Positions 1-10,844 of a stretch of 64,000 nt of DNA are shown in pieces. Source of the DNA: Diphasiastrum complanatum (Eukaryota; Streptophyta; Lycopodiopsida; Lycopodiales; Lycopodiaceae); the NCBI GenBank assembly GCA_029204225.1, contig CM055111.1, forward strand, positions 25,598,761-25,662,760. The letters are read 5' to 3'. Within the stretch, counting starts at the first letter, position 1, and the number at the start of each line of letters is the position of its first letter. The notes under the pieces are model-generated. The model saw nothing but the letters and a program-made list of their open reading frames with translations. It searched no databases and had not been told where the DNA came from. The position numbers and the translations under genes were made by a program.

Positions 1-1652
1 AAGGAATTTTGAACAAAGATTTAAGAAGAAGCTAGTAAGACTTTATTTTTAAAATTCATTAGAAATGATAAAACCTTTGTAGAGACTTTGCAAGAAATAG
101 AGATATGGGGGTTCTTTTACAAGTCAATGTCACCTTACCTTGAACACCATTTGGATTTCTCATCGTTACCAATTGATATATAAATGATGAGGACTACGAG
201 TTGATTATTAAGGAGAGGATAATTACAGATTTGATCTAGCTATCCTAGATTATCTCGAGGTAATACCCTCTAAATTTATTTGTACTTGCTGACCACCTAT
301 CAAATCTTCATCAATTGTATCTCAAATATCTGCATCTCCAAATGCTACATATCGAGTTAAGCGACAACATTTAATTTGGGAACCCTTTCCAAAAGAGTTT
401 AGCTATCACCTTGACTAGAGTTTTGTTGAGGAACTTGATGTCATGTGCTACATGTAATTAGCCCATGATCTTAATAATGAATTGCCAAATATAGCCATGG
501 AGCTAAATTAGACTAGAATTAGTCATTAGGATTGTTAATAAAGAGGCTCGAACAACCTCGCTATATTTGTGAATAGCAGACTTGTAATAATGGTTGTAAG
601 GCCCAAATCAGCCAAATAAGGCCCCAAACTTATAGTAGAGGCACACATGACCACTATAAATATCTGAGTCATGCTAAAACTGGGAACTATTGTTCATCTT
701 TTAAATTTGGTTTCTAAGAGATCTTGGAGCTTCTCTTTTGAGAGCTTTCTTGATGGAGAAAGTGGTTCATGTGCCTAAAATCACATGAGAGCTATGATCA
801 TGCTCTAGCAATAGGCCCTATCCTTTGAACGATCTCCATTCATGTATAATGATACCTTACTTTGCCTATTTTGGTGAAGTTTTGCTATCTTTATCTGGTT
901 TCTTGATTTTTGGCTTATTTTCTTGATTTCTTGTATTTCCATTGTAATTTGATGTTTATGAATGGATTAGATGTTTGAATGCTAAGGTTGGCACGTGACA
1001 ATTTTTCTATTAAGGCATTACATCCTTTCCCCATCAAATTTGGTGGATTTTGTTAAGTTTAGAGAGTTTGAAAAAAAAACTCTGTCTTATTGGTCAAAAT
1101 AATTGGTCGAACTCTGTCTTATCTTGAATTTAAGCCCCAATTTGGTTAAGCATTGACAAAGTTATGGCAAATCTTGTGAGAGAGGTCAAATCCTAGAATT
1201 GGTAGGATTTTTGGGAGTAAAGCACGTCAACTTTTTATTCTTGAAGTTTTGCTCCTATGTGAACTTTTTTTCATTTGTTTTCAATTTGAAATTTTGTTAA
1301 TAAAAAAAAATCAGAACTGATGTCTGTCCCGACACACTCAGATCTGACATGCCCCTTTAAAAAAATAAATCAGATCCAACAGTCAACCCACTTACATCCG
1401 ACGACCCTCTTTTTTTTTTTTTTTTTTTACATCGGACATAACTTCTACATCTGATGACATAACTTCTACATCCGAAGACATAATTTCTACATCCGACGAC
1501 CTCCTTAAGACCCTTTTTACCCGACGGTCCCTTTTCACTATTCATCACATCCAACGTGCCATTCTTCACGCGTCCAATGCCCCCCCCCCCCCCCCCCTTT
1601 CCCAACTTTTCCCTCTCCTGCGGCTGTATCCCTCTCCTGCTCGTACCAAGTA
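1..1652. other. Non-genic sequence, no recognisable gene
   Basis: AT-rich sequence with many stops in all frames and no protein family I can recognise. It holds a short tandem repeat (1429-1502), T-runs and a C-run near 1580-1598. The last few bases before the Copia-1 insertion continue the gypsy protease reading frame that resumes at 7817: the Leu-Leu-Leu-Gly motif is split by the insertion. Beyond that motif the gypsy similarity stops at about 1646. The rest could be old intergenic or decayed transposon sequence. Confidence 0.5.
1429..1502. repeat. Imperfect tandem repeat, about 21-bp unit
   Basis: Three to four copies of a unit of the form ACATCYGANGACATAACTTC follow each other with a few substitutions, directly after a T-run. 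A further single copy of the core ACATCCGACGACC lies just before the T-run near 1394. No coding role is visible. Confidence 0.7.
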
Positions 1653-1657
1653 AAAGT

Positions 1658-2339
1658 TGTAAAAATTACAGCAAATAAGGATCCTAAAACACTTGAAATG
1701 ATGAGGGAAACAATAGATTATGATTTCATAAGATTAGCACAAGTTGAACCATCAAAATCCATCAAAAATCTATGCTTGAACCTCACTAAATGGCCCAAAT
1801 CCTTGAAGAAGCCTTCACACGTGTGAAAGTACGGCCTCCCACAGTCTGAGTACTGTACACCAGACCTACATTCAATCCTATAATCATTAGTAATCACAAG
1901 TACTCAAACAATTATGAACATAGAGAGCAATTGCACCATTATGAGAGAAAAATCATGAAATTGCTTGATTGATTTTGGTGAGATATCATCACCTATATAT
2001 ACATGATCCATCACGGTTTTGGGCAGGTATGAGTAGCCCTAAACCTATCCCTAATGCTAATTTTGGTGGATCTTTCATCCCTACCAAGTTAGGGTTGGAA
2101 TCTTGGAGATCCCTCAACAATGCAAAAATTACCAAAAATAGCTCCTATTTTTTCTCCCTTGTATCTAAGCATAATTTGGACTCATTCCAAAGGTTCTAAC
2201 ACTTAGGTCTACTTGAGAACATCCTTATGAATGGAATCCTATGCTATTTGGCACGTGTGACAAGCCACATCATGACCATCTAACTATTTACAAGTCATAT
2301 GACCAAAACTAGTCAAGCTAGAATTGTGAATTTTTAACA
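1658..2339 (-). repeat. Copia-1 3' LTR (left)
   Basis: Starts TGTAAAAATTACAGC and ends TTTTTAACA. It matches 7135-7816 at a constant offset of 5477 bp, with no mismatch seen by eye. It carries the 14-bp palindrome TTCACACGTGTGAA at 1814-1827 and, on the minus strand, a TATATATA box at 1994-2001. Confidence 0.96.
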
Positions 2340-2348
2340 CTCCTCCTC
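2340..2348 (-). other. Copia-1 polypurine tract
   Basis: On the minus strand this reads GAGGAGGAG and touches the LTR end. This is the expected position and composition of the plus-strand primer of an LTR retrotransposon. The same tract flanks the left LTRs of Copia-B, C and D in this window. Confidence 0.85.
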
Positions 2349-2378
2349 ACTATCTAGCTTGGTTCAATCATTGCTTTA

Positions 2379-5300
2379 CTAATCACTCCAAGTGATGATC
2401 TGAACTTCATAAAAGGTATTCTTTTGAAGTGGTTTAGTAAGTAGATCAGCTACACATTCATTGCTTGGAACATGCTCCAAAGCAATCTCCTTGGCTTGCA
2501 CCATTTCTCTCACAAAGTGATGGCATATCTCAATGTGCTTAGATCTTGCATGGAAGATTGGGTTAGATGCAAGGTGTTGGGCTGATATATTGTCATTGTA
2601 GATGATTGGTGCCTCCTCTGAATCCATGATCTTTAGTTCCACCAATAATCTCTTGATCCAAAGTACCTCCTTTGTAGTGGTTGTCAAAGCTTTGTACTCG
2701 GCCTCGGTTGAAGATAGAGATATAGTTTCTTGCTTTTTTGAAAGCCATGAAACCACACCTTCTCCTATGAAAGTTGAATAGGCACTTGTTGATTTCCTAT
2801 CCCTCTTGTCCCCTGCAAAATCTGAATCACTAAATGCATGAAGGTTAATCATATCTCCTCTATATAGAATCCCAAAATCCAATGTACCCGAGATGTATCT
2901 TAGAATCCTCTTAGCCTTTTTCCAATGGATATTCAATGGCTTTTGCATGGATTGGCTCAACCTACATACACTAAAGCTAAGATCTGGTCTAGTTATAGTG
3001 ATCCACATTAAGGAACCTATAAGTTGCCTAAACAAAGTGATGTCCATGAAGGATCTTTCATCATCTTCATTTGGCACTTTTACATCTTGCTCCATTGGTG
3101 TGTCAACACTTTTGCATACTTCCATCTTAAACTTCTTCAAAAGACTTTGAGCATAGTTTACTTGACTTATAAAGATAAAATCAGACCCTCTAAGTACTTC
3201 TATGCCTAAGATGAAGTGAAGACACCCTAGATCTACCATCTTGAACTCTAAGGATAGATCTATCTTGATTTTTTCAATACCATCAACACTATTTCCACTA
3301 ATGATGATGTCATCTACATAAATGAGTAAAAGTACAATACCAACATCATCAAACTTAATGTAAAGAGTGGGATCATATTCACTTTGAACAAAAGAAAGTG
3401 AAATAAGATAGCAATGTAGTCTTGAATTCCAAGATCTCGAGGCTTGCTTCAAGCCATAGATGCTTCTTTGGAGATGGCATACTTTGTTCTCCATTCCATG
3501 CTTGATGAACCCTTGTGGCTGCTCCATATAGATATCCTCTTCCAAAAAACCATTCAAGAAAGCATTAGAGACATCCATTTGACATAGAATCCATCCAAAA
3601 TGTGATGCAAGTGCAATGATTAGTCTTATTGTGACCATATTGGCCACGGGTGCAAAAGTTTCCTCATAGTCTATCCCTCTCTCTTGAGCATAACCTTTTG
3701 CAACTAATCTTGCTTTATGTTTGTTAACACTCCCATTTGCATTCAACTTAAGCTTGAAGACCCACTTGCATCCTATTACATTCCTTTGAGGTATCTCAAC
3801 AAGCAACCAAGTTTCATTCTCAATCAAGGCATCATACTCATCCAACATAGCTTTATACCATTCTTTGGAGTTCAATGCATCTTCAACATTAGACGGTTCT
3901 TCAAAACTAGTTAAAGCATAAGAAGTGGATGATATACCCTCAACTTGCTGTCCTTTGCCTTGATATGTGAGCCTTGATGGCTCCACTTTTGCCCTTGAAG
4001 ATCTCCTTGGTGTGATAGGTGGGTTTGGTGCTTGCTCCTCCATGAGCTCCTCCTCAAAACCAAGATCTTGCTCCTCGGCCATCTTCTTCTTGATTGTTGG
4101 AGCACTTGAGCCTTCTTCAAGCATATGCATATGATGTTCATCAAAGATGACATCCCTTGAAACAACAAATTTGTTCAAGGATGGGAGATAGACTTTGTAG
4201 CCCTTGCTTGAGCTTGCATATCCAAGCATGATCCCTCTTGTGGAAGATGGATCCTCCTTGGTTCTTGTTTCCAATGGCACATGCACATAACATATACACC
4301 CAAAAACTTTCAAGTGATTAAGATTGGGTTTCTTTCCATACAACATCTCATATGGAGTTTTGCCTTCAATTGCTTTGCAAGACACCCTATTCATCAAGTA
4401 GTTTGCACATACAAGAGACTCACCCCAAAAGGATTTGGGCAAACAAGCATCTAATCTTAAAGCCTTAGAACATTCACATAATGTTCTATTCCTTCTTTCA
4501 GCAACTCCATTTTGTTGAGGAGTGTAAGGACAAGAAGTCTCTTTCTTGATCCCTTCCTCCTCACAAAAGGCCTTGAACTCATTGGAGATGAATTCTCCAC
4601 CATTGTCACTTCTAAGAATCTTGATGCTATGATTATGATGCTTTTCCACAAACAACTTGAACTTTACAAAAGTATCAAATACTTGAGACTTGAAGGAAAG
4701 TAAGAACACCCAACAATATCTTGAGTAGTCATCAATGAAGGTCAAAAACATGGATGAACCTCCATTAGATTTGGTGCTAGCAATGTGCACATCCGAGTGT
4801 ATGAGTTCAAGAGGATGAGATGACTTTGTGATGGAGTTAGGAAACACCTTCTTATGTGCCTTGGATAAGGCACAAGCTTCACAAACCTTGTCTTCCTTCC
4901 CAATAGACCTTGGTAGGCCTAAAGCATACTCCTCCTTGATCATAGCCTCCATGGAACCCGAGTTGACATGTCCAAGTCTTTTGTGCCATAAAGTAAAGGT
5001 AGATATCTTGCTCTTCTCGGCCAACATGACAACATTAGTATCCACAAATGCATCCAGCTTATAAAGTTTGCCAGGTCTAGTGCCCTTAGCCACTATCTTA
5101 CCCTTCTTCTTGATGAAACATTCATTTGAAGCAAAGTCAACATTGAAACCATTGTCTACCATTTGGCCAACACTTAGTAGATTCTTTGTTATTGTAGGAA
5201 TGTACAAAACACCTTCTATGTTGATCTTTTTGGAAGATCCTAAGCAAAGGGGAATGCTACCAACTCCTTCAATCTTACAAGCTTCATCATTTGCTGTATA

Positions 5301-6323
5301 GATAGACTTTATAGGTCCATCATAAGATAAGAGAGAAGAGAAAAACTCCCTTTTACTAGTCATGTGTGAACTAGCACCCGAGTCAATCCACCAAGGATCT
5401 TCTCCTTTGAAGCTTGTTGAAGAAAATATGGACATCATGAGAGAGTCCTCATGTGAACTCTCCTCCTCCTCCTCTTTGCTCATGTTGGCTTGGCTTTGAT
5501 CTTGCTTCCTCTTGAAGCATTCCGAGGCATAATGCCCCATCTTGCTACAATAGTAGCACTTCACCTTTGATTTGTCCTTCTTGACTTTGGTGGTTGATGG
5601 AGATGCCTTTGGGGGTCCTTCTTGATCCTCAAGCTTTGTAGACTTCTTGAATGTTGATCCTTTGCCTTTGGACTTGCCTTTGCCTTTGGTGAAGAGAGCT
5701 TGGTCATCTCCACCTTGGATGGAAAGCCTATCCATCCTCTCTTGCATTTGGCTCCTTCTTGATTCCTCGGCCATGAGCGTGCCTTGGAGTTCTTCAAGTA
5801 TGGGTAGCTTACCCATAATTGCATATCCCTGAACCAAATTGTCAAATTCAAAGCTTAGTCCATTCAATATGAGTTGAACAAGCTCTTCATCCTTGATAGG
5901 GTCACCTATAAAGGCTAGCTCTTTGTTCAATTCCTTTACTCTTAGGACAAAAGTATGTGCACTCTCTCCTTTCTTTTGATAGCTTCTATAGATTTGATTC
6001 TTCAAAGCTAACATTCTAGTTTGGTTCTTGGATTCATAGACCTTTTGCAAAGTCTCCCAAGCATCTTGAGCTGAAGTGCAATCTCCTACCTCTCTTAAGA
6101 GTTCATTTGCAACATTCATTTTTATGCAATGTAGTGCAACATTGCACCTCTTGATGTATTTGGCTTTTTCTTGAGGATGAATAGGTTCACCCTCCTTACC
6201 ATTTACAATTTCCATCAGATCTTGCATGATCATGATAGATTCCATTCTAACTTTCCATATGGAATAGTTAGTTTTGTTGAGCCTTTCATTAGTATCCAAA
6301 AGATATGCATTTATAGATGCCAT
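2379..6323 (-). CDS. Copia-1 Gag-Pol polyprotein, 1314 aa, intact
   Basis: One open frame encodes all copia functions, in copia order with integrase before reverse transcriptase. Residues 1-250 are the UBN2-type Gag. A zinc knuckle CX2CX4HX4C spans C256-C269. The protease motif DSGAS lies at 314-318. The integrase has the N-terminal H447/H452 and C481/C484 zinc ligands and a DD35E catalytic triad D511, D573 and E609. Reverse transcriptase has QMDVSNAFLNG at 915-925 and the catalytic YVDD at 1002-1005. RNase H has SDSDFAGD near 1165-1172 and STEAEY near 1205-1210, and ends with the usual ADLLTKPL motif near 1292-1299. No stop or frameshift is present. The first ATG (MASINAYLL) fits the Gag start seen in the related elements. 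The product would act in a cytoplasmic virus-like particle and then in the nucleus. It is the only complete polyprotein in the window. Confidence 0.97.
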   Translation of the reverse strand: MASINAYLLDTNERLNKTNYSIWKVRMESIMIMQDLMEIVNGKEGEPIHPQEKAKYIKRCNVALHCIKMNVANELLREVGDCTSAQDAWETLQKVYESKNQTRMLALKNQIYRSYQKKGESAHTFVLRVKELNKELAFIGDPIKDEELVQLILNGLSFEFDNLVQGYAIMGKLPILEELQGTLMAEESRRSQMQERMDRLSIQGGDDQALFTKGKGKSKGKGSTFKKSTKLEDQEGPPKASPSTTKVKKDKSKVKCYYCSKMGHYASECFKRKQDQSQANMSKEEEEESSHEDSLMMSIFSSTSFKGEDPWWIDSGASSHMTSKREFFSSLLSYDGPIKSIYTANDEACKIEGVGSIPLCLGSSKKINIEGVLYIPTITKNLLSVGQMVDNGFNVDFASNECFIKKKGKIVAKGTRPGKLYKLDAFVDTNVVMLAEKSKISTFTLWHKRLGHVNSGSMEAMIKEEYALGLPRSIGKEDKVCEACALSKAHKKVFPNSITKSSHPLELIHSDVHIASTKSNGGSSMFLTFIDDYSRYCWVFLLSFKSQVFDTFVKFKLFVEKHHNHSIKILRSDNGGEFISNEFKAFCEEEGIKKETSCPYTPQQNGVAERRNRTLCECSKALRLDACLPKSFWGESLVCANYLMNRVSCKAIEGKTPYEMLYGKKPNLNHLKVFGCICYVHVPLETRTKEDPSSTRGIMLGYASSSKGYKVYLPSLNKFVVSRDVIFDEHHMHMLEEGSSAPTIKKKMAEEQDLGFEEELMEEQAPNPPITPRRSSRAKVEPSRLTYQGKGQQVEGISSTSYALTSFEEPSNVEDALNSKEWYKAMLDEYDALIENETWLLVEIPQRNVIGCKWVFKLKLNANGSVNKHKARLVAKGYAQERGIDYEETFAPVANMVTIRLIIALASHFGWILCQMDVSNAFLNGFLEEDIYMEQPQGFIKHGMENKVCHLQRSIYGLKQASRSWNSRLHCYLISLSFVQSEYDPTLYIKFDDVGIVLLLIYVDDIIISGNSVDGIEKIKIDLSLEFKMVDLGCLHFILGIEVLRGSDFIFISQVNYAQSLLKKFKMEVCKSVDTPMEQDVKVPNEDDERSFMDITLFRQLIGSLMWITITRPDLSFSVCRLSQSMQKPLNIHWKKAKRILRYISGTLDFGILYRGDMINLHAFSDSDFAGDKRDRKSTSAYSTFIGEGVVSWLSKKQETISLSSTEAEYKALTTTTKEVLWIKRLLVELKIMDSEEAPIIYNDNISAQHLASNPIFHARSKHIEICHHFVREMVQAKEIALEHVPSNECVADLLTKPLQKNTFYEVQIITWSD

Positions 6324-7122
6324 CTAGTCTCCTAATCAAGGACTTGACACAAATGAAGGTTACTTCTATTGATTTGATTGAAGGTCTACCTTATCCCACT
6401 TCTTAGGGACCTGAAAAGATCAGTAATAGACTTCCTATAAAGATCTAAGAATGATCTCTAACAAAATCAAATCATAGAATACTAGAAACAATGCACTTGC
6501 TTGATTGAAGTAGACAATACTAGTAGAATTGCCCCTCTTTCTATAAAGAACATTAAAGCTTCCAAATGATCTGATAAAGAGTGAATTTCAGCAACCTAAT
6601 ATACTTCCAAAATCACTTGTAAAAGATCTAAATGGAACTTAATGAGGATTCAACACAATCTACTATCCAATCACAAGCAAAAAATGATCAAAATTGATGA
6701 AAAATTGATCTAATTTGGTGCATAAGTCAAGCAATGGTTGGACTGAACCTAAATCACTTTAGGAGGTGCCTACTACACCTTATAACAGCCTTGAAGAGTC
6801 CCCAAAACTCTGATCTTCCCTCTCCTTGAATGCTAGAAAGCCTCCTCTATGAAATCACCTCCAAAACTCGCTTAGAAATCAATGCTTGGAGCAAGCAAAA
6901 CTTGCTATCTTGGTAATGTGAATTGAATTCAACTTTGCCTCTGGTTTTAGACACCTAAACACCTGCAAATGAAGTCACACAACACCAATCTCCAATGTAT
7001 TTGACTCACTTTGAGTTCTAGAATCAATACTAGATGCTAAGATCCAATCTACACAAGATTTAGATCAAAACTTGTGATCAAATTGAATGAAAACCAAGGA
7101 TTTAGCTCATTTCAGCCTTTAG

Positions 7123-7134
7123 GCTCTGATACCA
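7123..7134 (-). other. Copia-1 primer binding site (initiator Met tRNA)
   Basis: On the minus strand the bases next to the LTR read TGGTATCAGAGC, the classic plant copia primer site complementary to the 3' end of initiator-methionine tRNA. It directly abuts the LTR and fixes the element orientation. Confidence 0.95.
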
Positions 7135-7816
7135 TGTAAAAATTACAGCAAATAAGGATCCTAAAACACTTGAAATGATGAGGGAAACAATAGATTATGA
7201 TTTCATAAGATTAGCACAAGTTGAACCATCAAAATCCATCAAAAATCTATGCTTGAACCTCACTAAATGGCCCAAATCCTTGAAGAAGCCTTCACACGTG
7301 TGAAAGTACGGCCTCCCACAGTCTGAGTACTGTACACCAGACCTACATTCAATCCTATAATCATTAGTAATCACAAGTACTCAAACAATTATGAACATAG
7401 AGAGCAATTGCACCATTATGAGAGAAAAATCATGAAATTGCTTGATTGATTTTGGTGAGATATCATCACCTATATATACATGATCCATCACGGTTTTGGG
7501 CAGGTATGAGTAGCCCTAAACCTATCCCTAATGCTAATTTTGGTGGATCTTTCATCCCTACCAAGTTAGGGTTGGAATCTTGGAGATCCCTCAACAATGC
7601 AAAAATTACCAAAAATAGCTCCTATTTTTTCTCCCTTGTATCTAAGCATAATTTGGACTCATTCCAAAGGTTCTAACACTTAGGTCTACTTGAGAACATC
7701 CTTATGAATGGAATCCTATGCTATTTGGCACGTGTGACAAGCCACATCATGACCATCTAACTATTTACAAGTCATATGACCAAAACTAGTCAAGCTAGAA
7801 TTGTGAATTTTTAACA
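7135..7816 (-). repeat. Copia-1 5' LTR (right)
   Basis: 682 bp, TG...CA, the same as the left LTR by eye. It drives transcription leftwards. The U3-side end is at 7816 and the primer site lies at the other end. The palindrome TTCACACGTGTGAA is at 7291-7304, downstream of the probable TATA box. Confidence 0.96.
7471..7478 (-). promoter_or_regulatory. Probable TATA box of the Copia-1 5' LTR
   Basis: TATATATA about 340 bp into the LTR in the direction of transcription. Its central LTR position, with the primer site downstream, fits a core promoter. The start of transcription would fall about 30 bp further left, near 7440. This is inferred from sequence only. Confidence 0.5.
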
Positions 7817-8126
7817 AAAGTTTATAAGTAAACTTATCCTCAGGTAGATCGAGTACTACACAATCAATGGTGTACTTGAGCCCTAAAACTCTTATTGGAA
7901 TCGCTTTGATATGACCAAAAGGCTCAATGGTACTTTGATCAGCTAATTTTAGCCAATATTTTAGAGCAATGATGGGCCCCACATTCCATTGTCTAGAAAG
8001 TGACAAGGGAATGATGTTCACATCATCAGACCCAGTATCAAGAATGGTGGGTACCTTTGGATATTCTTTATATGTCATTGGTACTATAACACTACCTCTT
8101 GGATCCTTAACCTGAAACAAGCTCAT
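7817..8126 (-). pseudogene. Gypsy-1 aspartic protease fragment
   Basis: Reads toward the Copia-1 insertion site. The catalytic motif ILDTGSDDVN is intact, followed by a typical retropepsin core (KLADQSTIEPFGHIK, DCVVLDLPED). The frame stops in the YKLLLG motif where Copia-1 is inserted. The continuation L-G is found on the other side, just left of 1653. Upstream it is joined to sequence expanded by a CT microsatellite. It is a broken relic. Confidence 0.85.
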
Positions 8127-8140
8127 AGTAACTCTTTGAG

Positions 8141-8262
<122 letters not shown>

Positions 8263-9125
8263 GTTCTTGACGAAGGTCATTAGCCATTTCTAGTTGATTC
8301 ATTCCATCATAAATCAATTTTCTACTAGAGTTTGAGAGTTTGAAAATAGTATGAAATGATAATATGACTTGACCTTGCATAAGATCGGATAACACTTCAA
8401 CTCCAATTGGTGTAGGGATAGGTTGTGATTTAATCTTATTTGGAGATAGAATAGAATTATTATTCTCTTCTCTTAGCAAGTCCTCATATTGTTTATACCC
8501 TTTGTAGAATCACGATATAATTTGAACGCAACCGAGGTTGAAGATGCATCCAATTTTTCTGATTGTTCAACAAACCTTTATTTTTGTTGTTCTTTCAATT
8601 TTTGTTGTGCCCTTGTTACTATGTTCTCCTTTGATGTGTCTTGTAGGTAAGGTCTCCTTTTCTTGCAAGGGACAATCTTTATAGATATGTATTTTACCAC
8701 ATTGCTCACAGCATGGTAAATACAATATTTTATGTGGACATGATTATGAGAAGTGTCGTCTACTCCATAGACAAAGCAACCAGTCAACCTATTAACCGGT
8801 GCTATTGCATATCTAGTTTGTATCATTGGGATCTTGATATGCATAGTTTGAGGAAGATGCCTCATCATTCGAATAATATGATGAATAATCTCCATCTTGA
8901 TAGTATCCTTCATCATAATGTTCATTCTACTCCACAAGATTCACTAGCATTTACTCTTTTTGTCTAGGTAATAACTGATTATTACCTTGTCGTCTCTTTC
9001 CATTATTTTGTACTGCCAACCTCTTTTGATTATTTTTTCCATTGTTAGTTGGCAACTCTTGAACTTGCACTTGTGGTGGACATCATGGTTGCAGTGCAGT
9101 TCCTCAAGATATGAATGGTGGTGGC

Positions 9126-10219
9126 CTAGGTACATACTATTGTACCATACTGCTGTACATATGGTCTTGTTGGGTTTGTAGGATTCGGTGGGCATCGACA
9201 TAGCTCGTGATCAAAACTACCATAGAAGATACACTTTTGAGGTATCTGAGCTTGATGTGTTCTCAGATGTGGACATTCATTACCAGTATGGTTACCTTGA
9301 CAAACTAAACACCAAACTCCTTCACGTCTCAGATATGTCATTTGAGAGTGAAGTTTCTTAAGAGTTTTCTGAAACTCTTGCGTTAACTTTTCAATTTGAG
9401 CTTGATGTAATTTCATCATTTGCTCAAACTAATTTGTTAAACCATTAGATTGTACTTGATCTAGAAGTCTAGGTTCAACTGTTCTTCTTGGTCTTCTTTC
9501 AACCTGATCTTCATCATCTGATCCCTCATCTTCTTCCCTAATGGCATCAAACATTGCCTCAATAAGAAATTGGCATGCCTCACTGGGTTTTAATTCTCTT
9601 CTGAATTTCTTAGAAAGTCCAACTAAGAACCAAATAATGAGCATGTGTTCATTTATTTCTTCTCTGCACTGACTTCTAAGTCTTTTAAATCTTTCGATGT
9701 ACTTCCGAACTTTCTCGTCCCATTTCATTTATATATGACGTAACTATACAAATGGGCTTTCAGTGAGTTTGACAAGCTTGAATCTCCTGAGAAATGATTC
9801 CTTAAGAGTTCTCCGATGAGTTCTTTCACTCCTGTTTAGATTGAAGAACCATTCTTGTAGTTCACCTATCAAAGTCATAGAGAATAATTGGAGCATCCCC
9901 TCTGGAGAAGTTTCACCATAGACCTCACAAGCATTTTCAAAGATTTGTAGAAATCTATGTGGATCCATGCTATCATTGTATTTCATAAGTTCCATCTTAA
10001 GTGTGCAATGATCTCGAGAAGAAGAAGAATTTTTTCTTCGATCTCTTCGTGGTTTGTACATTACATCCTCACTATCATGTCTTCTATCATGATAATGATT
10101 CCTTTGATGTTGTACCTCATATCTAAGTCTTGGACCTCTATAGATAGATTTAGATTGTTCAAATGGAATGGATTTTTCTCGTCCATTTGATACTTTTCTT
10201 CTTGTGGAATTGGATCCAT
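9126..10219 (-). pseudogene. Gypsy-1 Gag fragments
   Basis: Three frames read in order leftwards. 10219-9744 carries the capsid-like part (DPHRFLQIFENACEVYG, QEWFFNLNRSERTH, LRRFKLVKL). 9728-9429 continues it (KVRKYIERFKRLRSQ, with the LSKKFRRELKP motif of retrotransposon Gag) and ends in an acidic linker. 9419-9126 has a zinc knuckle CLVCQGNHTGNEC and a second, imperfect one CIFYGSFDHELC. Frameshifts separate the parts. The 9.1-8.5 kb stretch to the left has further remnants but no clear motif. The protein start is not reliable, because the open frame upstream of about 10219 is unrelated low-complexity sequence. Confidence 0.8.
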
Positions 10220-10399
10220 TATCGTTTAGTTCAAGACATAAATTTTTCAAAAATAAAACGATAAGTGAATATAAAAAAGTCAGACAAAGAAATAGAGTAA
10301 AATGGAAGTTGAAAAAAAATAAAAGTGGAAGTTGAAAAAGATAAAAGTCGTATGAAATGCTATTTCTCCTCCCCCAAGATACTTGAGTGTTGATCAACC

Positions 10400-10844
10400 A
10401 GAGAGTAGTTACAGTGCTTAGTTGAGCTTATAAGGAGTATGTGAAAACTTGGTTACAGTAAACTTTTCTTCTACAAAATTTCTCAATTGAAAATTTGGAA
10501 AGAAAAGTTGATGTTAGAGTATCTTCAAGAACAATTTTTTTCTATTGGAAAGTTGTCAGGAAAGAAATCAAAGAGAGATAATTTTCATGAACAAGATTTC
10601 TCTATTGAAAATTTGTCTTGAAAATCTAAATCACCAAGTTTAAATGTTTGAAATGAAATCTTTGAAGCTCAAAAAATGTTTCCAAGAATTTTGAATGAAA
10701 AAGTACCAAGATTTAATTTTTTTTAAAAGATGTAAAGTGTTGGCCTCTGAGATAAGAAAAGAATTTAGAAAAAGTAGAATGTAAATAGTGAATTTCTACT
10801 TTGGAAAGTATAGAGTGAAAAATTATTTGAAAAATGAATTTGCA
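10400..10844. other. Non-genic, AT-rich, diverged short repeats
   Basis: No gene is visible. Phrases such as TTTCTCTATTGAAAATTTG recur with substitutions at roughly 100-bp spacing (about 10470, 10540 and 10590), suggesting old tandem duplication. It may belong to the untranslated leader or LTR of Gypsy-1. Confidence 0.4.

Larger units (their letters stand above)
1658..7816 (-). mobile_element. Copia-1: complete Ty1/copia LTR retrotransposon
   Basis: A complete element of 6159 bp read on the minus strand. Two 682-bp LTRs (1658-2339 and 7135-7816) begin TG and end CA. They are flanked by the 5-bp target duplication AAAGT at 1653-1657 and 7817-7821. Next to the right LTR is a primer site matching initiator-methionine tRNA (7123-7134), and next to the left LTR is a purine tract. 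One uninterrupted frame (2379-6323) encodes Gag, protease, integrase, reverse transcriptase and RNase H. About 800 bp of untranslated leader (6324-7122) separates primer site and gag. I saw no difference between the two LTRs when reading them side by side, so the insertion is recent. It interrupts the protease of an older gypsy element. Everything needed for autonomous transposition appears present. Confidence 0.96.

Noticed and set aside
1-1652. Continuation of Gypsy-1 reverse transcriptase left of Copia-1
   Set aside because: Only the split Leu-Leu-Leu-Gly codons right next to the insertion fit. No RT motif was found further left in any frame.
1969-2199. 76-codon open frame in both Copia-1 LTRs (also 7446-7676)
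   Set aside because: It is antisense to the element and present twice only because the LTRs look identical. No domain is recognised.
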